This document shows positions 1-5,425 of a stretch of 6,572 bases of DNA, piece by piece. Both the position numbers and the translations under genes were made by a program. This DNA is from Succinivibrio sp. (lineage in GTDB: Bacteria > Pseudomonadota > Gammaproteobacteria > Enterobacterales > Succinivibrionaceae). Within the stretch, counting starts at the first letter, position 1, and the number at the start of each line of letters is the position of its first letter. The stretch covers positions 1-6,572 of the forward strand of contig JAGDBH010000341.1 in NCBI GenBank assembly GCA_017959135.1, given 5' to 3'. The notes under the pieces were generated by a model. The model did not search any database. It saw only the letters and a list, made by a program, of their open reading frames with translations, and was not told where the DNA came from.

Positions 1-434
1 ATGCTCTGTCCTAAAAACTCCCTGTCAAGCTTGTCCGAGCAGATGCCTACAGCTTTAAACATGAATGGTTCAATTTCATCCAATGGAAGAAATTCAGGAA
101 ATTCAGTCTTAAGCTTGCAGGTTGAACCGAAAATAGATGTTGAGTTATATGCCTGATAGTGTTCAAAAGTAACTAGAAGTCCACCTATGGATGTTGCTAA
201 AAATCCAAGGGAACATAAGAATCTGACAACAAGAAAATTAGAGGCAATAGCACCCACGAAACCAGCAGCTACGAAACCAAGAATGTAAGCTCTTTCATAT
301 ACACAGTTTACACATGGATCTAGATGAAGATTATACTGAAAATATAGTCCACAACCCTCAAAAGCAATTCCGGCCACTAAAAGGAGAAACCAAAAAAATC
401 TAGAGGCGCAGATCAGCTTAATTATCTGGAACAC
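1..434 (-). CDS. dsbB: Disulfide bond formation protein B (DsbB), C-terminus cut by window edge
   Basis: Inner-membrane protein that reoxidises the periplasmic thiol oxidase DsbA and passes the electrons to quinone. The 144 complete visible codons align with E. coli DsbB (176 residues) almost position for position. The first periplasmic pair is C41-V-N-C44 followed by V-Y-E-R48; E. coli has C41/C44 and the quinone-contacting R48. The second pair is C106 (in CKLKTEFPEFLPLDE) and C132 (in AVGICSDK), matching C104 and C130. Hydrophobic segments lie near residues 13-25, 50-65 and 68-90; the fourth helix, about 30 residues, is beyond position 1. The start is a GTG at 432-434: an in-frame TAA lies nine codons upstream, no other start codon lies between, and AGGAG sits five bases before the GTG. 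The gene lies downstream of nhaB as in E. coli but is separated from it by a terminator and has its own likely promoter. All key residues are present, so it looks functional. Confidence 0.95.
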   Translation of the reverse strand, partial: MFQIIKLICASRFFWFLLLVAGIAFEGCGLYFQYNLHLDPCVNCVYERAYILGFVAAGFVGAIASNFLVVRFLCSLGFLATSIGGLLVTFEHYQAYNSTSIFGSTCKLKTEFPEFLPLDEIEPFMFKAVGICSDKLDREFLGQS

Positions 435-439
435 ATAAA

Positions 440-444
440 CTCCT
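440..444 (-). promoter_or_regulatory. Ribosome binding site fixing the dsbB GTG start
   Basis: AGGAG on the minus strand lies five bases before the GTG at 432-434. An out-of-frame ATG at 434-436, two bases before that GTG, is followed by a stop after three codons, so this site supports the GTG as the true start. Confidence 0.7.
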
Positions 445-518
445 AAATTGTGTGGAAATTACCCAATCACAAAATAATATCACTTTCTTCTACTTATAGA
501 TTAGAAGATCATTTTTTT

Positions 519-547
519 ATTACAAATTAAAGAGTTGTAAATTTCAA
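519..547 (-). promoter_or_regulatory. Likely sigma-70 promoter of dsbB
   Basis: On the minus strand, TTGAAA (542-547; five of six consensus bases) is followed after exactly 17 bases by TGTAAT (519-524; five of six). Transcription would start near 512, giving a leader of about 78 bases. The site lies between the nhaB terminator and dsbB, where a separate promoter is needed. The leader contains a weak 7-bp hairpin (486-492 with 502-508). Called by eye. Confidence 0.55.
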
Positions 548-579
548 TAAAAACTTGATACAGATTACAAATTTTGGGC

Positions 580-616
580 AAAAAAAATCCCGCATTTACT
601 ATTTATATGCGGGATT
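580..616 (-). terminator. Intrinsic terminator of nhaB
   Basis: A perfect 10-bp stem (586-595 with 607-616, containing a CCCGC/GCGGG core) encloses an 11-base loop and is followed on the minus strand by a run of T. It starts nine bases after the nhaB stop codon at 625-627. It should end nhaB transcription before dsbB. Confidence 0.9.
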
Positions 617-624
617 GAGTGAAA

Positions 625-2199
625 TTATTTGCCCAGGATCAGTTCAACTGTAGGCATATGTAACAATCCGTTTGAAACGAACCACTCTGATGCAATTGGC
701 ATTAAGAACCAGGTGGTTACAAGACCTACTACTGTCAGAACGATGGTATATGGTAATGCCATGTACATCATCTTAAAGTATGGCAGCTTGATCAGTGCTG
801 CGATAGGTGAGGTTAGCAGGAACAGGAATGCAGCCTGACCGTTTGGTGTTGCAACTGATGGAAGGTTGGTACCTGCGTTGATTGCAATTGCAAGCTCATC
901 AAAGTGTTCAGGAGTAATTACCCCGTCAACAAGTGCGTCTCTAACCTGCTCAATATAAATGGTTGCGACGAATACGTTATCTGAAACTGAAGAGATGATT
1001 CCGTTTGCCAGATAGAAGATTGGAATATGGAACTCTCTTGGAGCTGAGAATACCCAGTCGATAATTGGAGTAAACAGGCCCTGCTCAGCAATAACTGTTA
1101 CAACTGTGAAGAATACACATAATAATGAACAGAATGGCATTGATTCTGTAAAGGCCTTACCGATAGGTCCTTCAGAGGTTACACCGCATAGAGAGGTTGC
1201 AAGTACGATAACACTTAAACCGATTAGACCTACAGATGCAAGGTGGAATCCTAAAGCGAAGATCAGCCATACAACACATAAGCCCTGAACAATCAGGTTC
1301 AGCTTATCACGCTTGGTTAATTCTCTGGTCTGGTCTGTATCCTTCTGAACCATAATATCGTAAATCTGCTGTGGCATTACGTGTCCATAGCCGAACAGTT
1401 TGAATTTCTCAAGCATTACACAAGTGAGCAGACCACAGGCAAGTACTGGTAGAGAAATAGAGCACATACGGAATGCATAATCCATGAAGCTCCATTTGCA
1501 GACGCTACCGATAATCAGGTTCTGAGGCTCACCAACCAGAGTACATACACCACCCAGAGTGGTACCGACTGCAGCGTGCATTAAAAGACTTCTTAGGAAG
1601 GCTCTGAATTCAGTCAGGTTCTGCTTGTGTTCCTCTGGAACGATATCATCATTGGTGCTTACCATTGACAGAGCATTGTTGTTAGTGATGATCATCATAT
1701 ATAACTGATATAGACCAACACAGGTTGAGATGATAATTGCAAGAACTGTCAGTGCGTCAGCGAAAGCTGATAAAAAGGCACTCATGAAACAGAACATGAA
1801 TGCCAGTTTGATATTTGATCTGACCTTTACCAGAAGTTTGGTAAAAAAGAATAAAAGGAAGTCACGGACGAAATGAATACCTGCGACCATGAACATCAGA
1901 AGCATAATTACTTCAAGATTTGCTTCAATTTCATGAGTAACATTATGAACATCGCACATGCCGATAAAGCATGCTTCAATAACCAGAAGACCACCGGCTT
2001 CAAGAGGATAGCAGTCAAGGGCCATTGCAAGGGTGAAAATGAATTCTAGTACTAGGAGCCAACCGGCAACAAACATAGAATAGTGAGCAACGATTGGATT
2101 AATTACCAGAAACGCTATAATCGCGTTCTTATACCAGGCAGGAGCGTTACCTAAAAAGTTAAGTATGCCGGCCTTAGCATAGCTTATTGAAGTGTTCAT
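625..2199 (-). CDS. nhaB: Na+/H+ antiporter NhaB
   Basis: Inner-membrane antiporter that expels Na+ (and Li+) in exchange for protons, for salt tolerance and pH homeostasis. At 524 residues it is close to E. coli NhaB (513) and aligns along its whole length: WYKNAIIAF and VAGWLLVLEFIFTLAMAL near residues 22-61, LEVIMLLMFMVAGIHF (95-110), FLSAFADALTV (142-152), MHAAVGTTLGG..TLVGEPQNLII (207-230), GLIGLSVIVLATSL (324-337), SSVSDNVFVATIY (403-415) and NLPSVATPNGQAAFLFLLTS (445-464). D148 lies where studied NhaB proteins have an aspartate important for transport, and D407 is in a second conserved acidic segment. About a dozen hydrophobic segments are visible. The ATG at 2197-2199 is preceded by GAGG with a short four-base gap, and an in-frame TGA just upstream excludes a longer protein. 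An intrinsic terminator follows, then dsbB, as in the E. coli nhaB-dsbB arrangement. Confidence 0.97.
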   Translation of the reverse strand: MNTSISYAKAGILNFLGNAPAWYKNAIIAFLVINPIVAHYSMFVAGWLLVLEFIFTLAMALDCYPLEAGGLLVIEACFIGMCDVHNVTHEIEANLEVIMLLMFMVAGIHFVRDFLLFFFTKLLVKVRSNIKLAFMFCFMSAFLSAFADALTVLAIIISTCVGLYQLYMMIITNNNALSMVSTNDDIVPEEHKQNLTEFRAFLRSLLMHAAVGTTLGGVCTLVGEPQNLIIGSVCKWSFMDYAFRMCSISLPVLACGLLTCVMLEKFKLFGYGHVMPQQIYDIMVQKDTDQTRELTKRDKLNLIVQGLCVVWLIFALGFHLASVGLIGLSVIVLATSLCGVTSEGPIGKAFTESMPFCSLLCVFFTVVTVIAEQGLFTPIIDWVFSAPREFHIPIFYLANGIISSVSDNVFVATIYIEQVRDALVDGVITPEHFDELAIAINAGTNLPSVATPNGQAAFLFLLTSPIAALIKLPYFKMMYMALPYTIVLTVVGLVTTWFLMPIASEWFVSNGLLHMPTVELILGK

Positions 2200-2299
2200 A
2201 CAGCCTCATGTTTTTCTAAATGTGTATTTTGATTGAAGATGAAAACCTTATATATAGAAAAAAATTAACATTTTTCTTTGATTTCTCTAAAAGTTAGCT

Positions 2300-2328
2300 T
2301 TTAAAGAATGAATATAAAAGATTATCAA
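2300..2328 (-). promoter_or_regulatory. Second, weaker nhaB promoter candidate
   Basis: On the minus strand TTGATA (2323-2328; five of six) is followed after 17 bases by TTTAAA (2300-2305; four of six). It would start transcription near 2293, about 94 bases before nhaB. In such AT-rich DNA chance matches are common. Confidence 0.3.
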
Positions 2329-2332
2329 GAAG

Positions 2333-2361
2333 ATTATATTACGAAATCATCGATTTTTTAA
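2333..2361 (-). promoter_or_regulatory. Likely nhaB promoter
   Basis: On the minus strand TTAAAA (2356-2361; four of six) is followed after 17 bases by a perfect TATAAT (2333-2338). Transcription would start near 2326, giving a leader of about 127 bases. The -35 box falls inside the inverted repeat 2351-2374, a possible operator. Confidence 0.45.
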
Positions 2362-2374
2362 TAGGTTAAAATCG
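2351..2374. repeat. Inverted repeat CGATTTT-N10-AAAATCG over the nhaB -35 box
   Basis: Perfect 7-bp arms at 2351-2357 and 2368-2374 with a 10-base spacer. It covers the -35 box of the better nhaB promoter candidate, a typical place for a repressor site. Arms this AT-rich can arise by chance. Confidence 0.35.
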
Positions 2375-2538
2375 CATTTGTAATGCTTTTTGAAAATTTT
2401 TTTATTAATCTGAATCTGGTATTTAGACTGTATTGTTTTTTTGGGGTTTTTATAAGTCGTTTTGTATTGTGCTTGTATTCAGATATGGGACTAAGCTTGC
2501 ACTCATAAATGGCAGAGGAGTGTTTTTTAAGAGGATTA

Positions 2539-2563
2539 ATGCATCGTAGAAAATACGATGCAT
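2539..2563 (-). terminator. Hairpin after the 259-residue gene, possibly a weak terminator
   Basis: Perfect 10-bp stem ATGCATCGTA (2539-2548) with TACGATGCAT (2554-2563) and a five-base loop, six bases after the stop codon of the membrane-protein gene. On the minus strand it is followed by TAATCCTCTT rather than a clear T run, so it may stabilise the mRNA 3' end or need Rho instead of acting as a classic intrinsic terminator. A smaller inverted repeat, GGACTA/TAGTCC at 2567-2580, overlaps the stop codon next to it. Confidence 0.45.
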
Positions 2564-2569
2564 AACGGA

Positions 2570-3349
2570 CTAGTTAGTCCTATTTTGAATGCGTTTGCTG
2601 TCATCGCCGCAAACTGATTTTAATGTCAGTAAGTTCAGCACGTAATAAAGAATGTACAGCACATAGATTCTTACAAATAAAAATACATATACAGGATTAA
2701 AGGTATCGTCCTTTTTCAGGATTACCGATTCAAGATACATAAGTTTGTAATGAGCAAAGCTGTTTTCAATAATCATTACCAGTACATACAGCAGAATAAA
2801 AATCAGCATGTATACATGTAAATTTTTCAGAACTGCAAATAATGTAACCTTTATTGAATGGCTGATATTTGTAATCTCTTTACATTTCAATGCATTAATA
2901 TGAGATAACGTTGCCATTACAATGACAAGAACAAAGAATACAGCTGCACTTATGCCGAAAAGGTAAGACATGTGTCTTGCATATTCAATCTGTTCAGGAG
3001 TTGCAATCTGCAGTACCTGATTATTTAAAGCTTTCTCGGTGTATTCATTCAGATACTGCTCTGCTTTAAAAGAGATCAGATTATATAGTGCGTATATAAC
3101 TGCACAGTACAGAATCTGAATACACAGGAAGACCTTAAAACTGAAAATTTCGCCTAAGCTCTTTTTATGCTCTGAATTCTGTTTAGAAAATTCCAGATAG
3201 TAAAGATTAGAGGCTAGATTAGGAAACAGTATTGCTAGAGGCAGCAGAGCTATTCCAAGAACAGGCTGTTTAACTGCTTTTAGTATCGCGGAAAAAATGC
3301 CGCCCACAGCGACTGCATGTGGGCGGGTAGATTCGATATTCTCTGTCAT
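2570..3349 (-). CDS. Five-helix integral membrane protein of unknown family, coupled to yidE
   Basis: 259 residues; I do not recognise the family. Hydrophobic segments that look membrane-spanning lie near residues 29-51, 72-94, 129-149, 177-196 and 218-243. Between helices 2 and 3 is a hydrophilic stretch (about 95-127), and between 3 and 4 a basic one with HINALKCKEI. The tail is short and charged (CGDDSKRIQNRTN). Aromatic residues are abundant, with a Tyr-rich last helix (RIYVLYILYYVL). There is no signal peptide or catalytic motif that I can identify. The ATG (3347-3349) lies one base after the yidE stop codon, and no Shine-Dalgarno sequence precedes it, so translation probably depends on ribosomes finishing yidE. 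This tight coupling suggests related function, for example an accessory subunit or regulator of the transporter, but that is inference. A terminator-like hairpin lies within codons 9-17. The long open frame and membrane pattern make a spurious ORF unlikely. Confidence 0.85.
   Translation of the reverse strand: MTENIESTRPHAVAVGGIFSAILKAVKQPVLGIALLPLAILFPNLASNLYYLEFSKQNSEHKKSLGEIFSFKVFLCIQILYCAVIYALYNLISFKAEQYLNEYTEKALNNQVLQIATPEQIEYARHMSYLFGISAAVFFVLVIVMATLSHINALKCKEITNISHSIKVTLFAVLKNLHVYMLIFILLYVLVMIIENSFAHYKLMYLESVILKKDDTFNPVYVFLFVRIYVLYILYYVLNLLTLKSVCGDDSKRIQNRTN
3292..3326 (-). terminator. Terminator-like hairpin inside the start of the 259-residue gene
   Basis: Perfect 9-bp GC-rich stem: 3318-3326 pairs with 3300-3308 (minus strand CCGCCCACA and TGTGGGCGG) around a nine-base loop. 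Two bases later on the minus strand come six T (3292-3297). This is the standard shape of an intrinsic terminator, yet it lies about 25-55 bases inside the coding region downstream of yidE. It could end part of the yidE transcripts, with readthrough when ribosomes keep the stem open. Alternatively the match may be a by-product of the codons for Arg-Pro-His...Gly-Gly-Ile-Phe. Confidence 0.6.
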
Positions 3350-3350
3350 A

Positions 3351-5090
3351 CTAGATGAATGCAGATGAAATGATAATCAACATTACCTGAGGAGATAAAA
3401 TTCTCAGGAACATTACAAATGGATATACGGTTGCGTAACCAATTGATGAAGCTTCTGCATCCTTGTACATACCATTTGCGTAAGCAAGTGCTGGAGGATC
3501 AGTGTAAGAACCTGCTAATACACCGCATAGAACAAGATAGTTGATCTTGAATACCTTGGCACCGATGAATCCAACAACCAGTAAAGGAATGATTGAAATC
3601 AGGGTTGCCCATGCCATCCAGTGAAGACCTAAACCGTTGGTTAGAGTCTCCCAGAAACCATTTGCACCTGCTCTGATACCTACGATTGTCAGGAATAGGG
3701 TAATACCGATTTCCTTGAATGCAGATAATGCAGAAACAGGAAGTCTCCAGTGCATTACGTTCTTGGTCCAGACGTCACCGAATCTTGCAAGCATAATTGC
3801 ACAAACAAGAGTACCACCGATAACACCTAGCTTCATAGGAGCAGGAACACCTGGAATTGGAATAGGTACAGAACCTAACAGCATACCAAGGAACAGACCG
3901 ATGAAGATTGGCATCATTGGAACGTGATTCATGGTTGTTGATGAGTTACCTACAACCTTACCAGCCTTACGGATGTTCTCCATGGTACCAACAACGTTGA
4001 TTTCGTCGCCAAGAGCAAGACGTAAATCAGGAGTTGGCATAAACTGAATGCCTGATCTGAACACACGAGAAATAACTAAGCCGAACTGATTCTCAAGATC
4101 AAGCTCTGCAAGAGTTCTACCCATTACATGGTTGTTGGTGATAATCAGATGACGTACAGAAATTGTTGAACCGTGAGTGGTCAGAACGTCCTTGGTCTCA
4201 GTACCGATTGCCTGAGAAGCCTTCTGAACATACTTGGCACCACCTACTAAGTGAACGATATCACCCTGCTTTAGAATCAGATCTTTAGTAGGAACAGACA
4301 GTTCACCGTCTCTCTTGATACGTGAGCAGATTACAGTGCCGTCTGCAACACATGGAATGTCGTTGATGGTCTTACCGAAGTAATCTGAGTTTTCGATAGA
4401 AACGTTTGAAACGATTGGAGTATCAACACCACGACCTTTGCTCTCTGCATAAGCGCTTCCCTCACCCTCAATGCTGATGTGGAAAACTGCTCTTAGAAGA
4501 ATCATGGTGATAAGAATTGAGCAAACACCAAAAGGATAAGCCACTGCATATGCCTGTGGAACAGTCTTGGTGTCAAAGCCTAGAGCAATTGCATCTCTTC
4601 CTGAAGCCTGAATCTGTGCTGACAGATCATTAACCATAGCGATAGCTGCAGACAGAGCTGGAGTATTGGTAATACCACCTGAATACATACCAACCATTGC
4701 ATCTGGAGTTACGATGCCACAGTAGAACATGGTTAAAGAAATTGCGCAACCTAAAACAATGATTGAAACAGCTAGAGTGATAAGCTTTAAACCACTGCCT
4801 CTTAAAGCTGCAAAGAAGCTTGGACCAACCTGAATACCGATTGCGTATACGAATAACATCAATCCGAATTCCTGAAGGAAGTGAAGAATGGTTTCTTCAG
4901 AAGTTGCTGCACCGGCAGCTGAGACTAGATCAAAACCGAAATAAGCATGTGCCATGTGACCGACAAAAATACCAGAGAACAGCACACCGCCAATTCCGAC
5001 ACCGACACCTTTATATTTAAGCTGGCCAAGGCCAATACCTAAAACAGCGCCGACTGAAACGTAAATAATTAACAGGGCAAGAGATGACAT
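3351..5090 (-). CDS. yidE: YidE/AspT-family transporter with two RCK_C domains
   Basis: Inner-membrane transporter of the aspartate:alanine exchanger (AAEx) family. The 579 residues follow E. coli YidE (553) throughout. The N-terminal membrane half (about 1-202) contains GVGIGGVLFSGIFVGH, FGLMLFVYAIGIQVGPSFF (75-93), SGGITNTPALSAA (137-149) and AYPFGVC (184-190). Two cytoplasmic TrkA-C/RCK_C domains follow, at about 226-296 (VICSRIKRDGEL...GDIVHLVG) and 309-381 (LVISRVFRSGIQ...GDEINVVG). The C-terminal membrane half (about 390-579) has LFLTIVGIRAG, GVLAGSYTDPPALAYANG (523-540) and YATVYPFVMFLRI. YidE's substrate is not established. Characterised relatives exchange aspartate for alanine (AspT) or export succinate (SucE), so a small carboxylate is the best guess. 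RCK_C domains usually bind a small ligand and gate transport. The ATG at 5088-5090 has AGGA seven bases upstream (5098-5101). The gene has a long structured leader and is coupled to the next gene by a one-base gap. Confidence 0.93.
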   Translation of the reverse strand: MSSLALLIIYVSVGAVLGIGLGQLKYKGVGVGIGGVLFSGIFVGHMAHAYFGFDLVSAAGAATSEETILHFLQEFGLMLFVYAIGIQVGPSFFAALRGSGLKLITLAVSIIVLGCAISLTMFYCGIVTPDAMVGMYSGGITNTPALSAAIAMVNDLSAQIQASGRDAIALGFDTKTVPQAYAVAYPFGVCSILITMILLRAVFHISIEGEGSAYAESKGRGVDTPIVSNVSIENSDYFGKTINDIPCVADGTVICSRIKRDGELSVPTKDLILKQGDIVHLVGGAKYVQKASQAIGTETKDVLTTHGSTISVRHLIITNNHVMGRTLAELDLENQFGLVISRVFRSGIQFMPTPDLRLALGDEINVVGTMENIRKAGKVVGNSSTTMNHVPMMPIFIGLFLGMLLGSVPIPIPGVPAPMKLGVIGGTLVCAIMLARFGDVWTKNVMHWRLPVSALSAFKEIGITLFLTIVGIRAGANGFWETLTNGLGLHWMAWATLISIIPLLVVGFIGAKVFKINYLVLCGVLAGSYTDPPALAYANGMYKDAEASSIGYATVYPFVMFLRILSPQVMLIIISSAFI

Positions 5091-5097
5091 TTATAAA

Positions 5098-5101
5098 TCC
5101 T
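5098..5101 (-). promoter_or_regulatory. Ribosome binding site of yidE
   Basis: AGGA on the minus strand, seven bases before the ATG at 5088-5090. It is about 22 bases beyond the last hairpin of the structured leader, so it is free in the structures drawn by eye. Control by occlusion would need a different fold. Confidence 0.65.
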
Positions 5102-5123
5102 AATTGGATAAACTGACATACTA

Positions 5124-5235
5124 TCACTTTGCTAGAAAGTGAAGCTTCTTGTTTAACGGATCTTTCGATCCTGTTCTATACAAGCTAACCCCGTGTGTCC
5201 CACGGTTTTAGTTTGCCTTAAACTAAGATAACCCG
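5124..5235 (-). promoter_or_regulatory. Structured mRNA leader of yidE (possible cis-regulatory RNA)
   Basis: Four hairpins follow one another in the yidE leader, in transcript order. A: TTAGTTT-AAGGC-AAACTAA (5226-5208), extended by an outer helix of 5203-5207 with 5230-5235, one base bulged. B: CCGTG-GGACA-CACGG (5205-5191). C: GGATC-GAAA-GATCC (5171-5158) with a GNRA loop, extended by AAC/GTT and CTTGT/ACAAG to 5184-5148. D: TCACTTT-CTAGC-AAAGTGA (5142-5124). The outer helix of A and the stem of B share bases 5203-5205, so they cannot both form, a common feature of RNA switches. No T run follows any of these hairpins, so premature termination is not obvious. I could not match it to a known riboswitch class; it may also simply be a stable untranslated leader. 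Confidence 0.5.
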
Positions 5236-5295
5236 TCAAAATCCTAAGCTCTTTCATGATATAAATCAGTAAGATTGCCTGAATTTCTAGAGTTA

Positions 5296-5329
5296 AATAA
5301 AATTGACAATTATATTAGCCAATTTTATT
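5296..5329. repeat. Perfect 10-bp inverted repeat near the predicted yidE transcription start
   Basis: AATAAAATTG (5296-5305) and CAATTTTATT (5320-5329) are exact inverted repeats around a 14-base spacer. The spacer contains a perfect TATAAT on the minus strand (5309-5314), and the inner 20 bases form an imperfect palindrome (TTGNCNANTNTANTNGNCAA). The repeat begins just downstream of the start point predicted from the extended -10 box at 5338-5346. It could be a repressor operator or an AT-only hairpin in the early transcript; there is no T run to make it a terminator. Confidence 0.6.
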
Positions 5330-5337
5330 CCGCGTGT

Positions 5338-5346
5338 ATTGTATCA
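5338..5346 (-). promoter_or_regulatory. Possible extended -10 promoter of yidE
   Basis: On the minus strand TGA-TACAAT forms an extended -10 element (TGn plus five of six bases of TATAAT), which can work without a good -35 box; none is evident here. Transcription would start near 5331, giving a leader of about 240 bases. A perfect TATAAT at 5309-5314 is an alternative, also without a recognisable -35. Confidence 0.4.
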
Positions 5347-5375
5347 CAGTAGTTTTGAGAATTTTTAACTGATTC

Positions 5376-5402
5376 ACATTTTTTCTAAAATGTATTTTTT
5401 TT
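5376..5402 (+). terminator. Terminator-like hairpin facing the plus strand
   Basis: A 7-bp stem ACATTTT (5376-5382) with AAAATGT (5387-5393) and a four-base loop is followed by A and eight T (5395-5402) on the plus strand. The stem is AT-rich and so weak. No plus-strand gene leads into it. In the minus direction it lacks a T run, so it is not an obvious terminator for the TerB-C gene. It might end an antisense or small transcript starting near the TTGACA at 5303-5308. Confidence 0.4.
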
Positions 5403-5425
5403 GATCTTAACTGTGATCTGGCAGG

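Larger units (their letters stand above)
2200..2569. other. 370-base intergenic region upstream of nhaB
   Basis: Very AT-rich spacer without a convincing gene on either strand. It holds two tandem promoter candidates for nhaB (2333-2361 and 2300-2328), an inverted repeat CGATTTT-N10-AAAATCG (2351-2374) overlapping the upstream -35 box, and a hairpin (2539-2563) just after the stop of the preceding gene. There is also a small hairpin GCATT-TGT-AATGC (2374-2386) followed by five T on the plus strand, too short to call a terminator with confidence. From about 2390 to 2538 I see no interpretable element. Confidence 0.6.
5091..5425. other. 335-base intergenic region upstream of yidE
   Basis: From right to left it holds: a small inverted repeat TGATCT/AGATCA that runs into the upstream stop codon (5414-5438), a plus-strand terminator-like hairpin (5376-5402), an extended -10 promoter candidate (5338-5346), a perfect 10-bp inverted repeat (5296-5329), the four-hairpin leader (5124-5235) and the yidE ribosome binding site. 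A 34-codon ORF on the minus strand (5153-5257) has no ribosome binding site. No clear terminator for the upstream TerB-C gene is visible on the minus strand. Confidence 0.6.

Noticed and set aside
2374..2386. Small hairpin GCATT-TGT-AATGC followed by five T on the plus strand as a terminator.
   Set aside because: Only five base pairs with a three-base loop in AT-rich DNA, and no plus-strand gene precedes it.
3637..3927. 96-codon open frame on the plus strand inside yidE.
   Set aside because: It is opposite the conserved C-terminal half of a clear YidE protein and its product resembles nothing; a shadow frame. The shorter plus-strand frames at 629-838, 1106-1288, 4820-5020, 5514-5765 and 6341-6538 are rejected for the same reason.
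5148..5184. tRNA T-arm-like stem in the yidE leader.
   Set aside because: The loop has four bases instead of seven and no TTC motif or acceptor stem surrounds it.
5148..5235. Resemblance of AAGGCAAAC and GGGACACAC in the yidE leader to the cyclic-di-GMP-I (GEMM) riboswitch.
   Set aside because: The first motif sits in a simple hairpin, and the conserved three-way arrangement with GGGACGCAAAGCC is missing; only short words match.
5153..5257. 34-codon ORF on the minus strand (begins MKELRILTGYL) spanning the structured yidE leader, as a leader peptide.
   Set aside because: No Shine-Dalgarno sequence before its ATG, no run of a regulatory amino acid, and it overlaps hairpins that explain the sequence better.
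5334..5350. CRP-like half site TGTGA near the yidE promoter.
   Set aside because: The second half (ACACG) does not fit TCACA at the required spacing.
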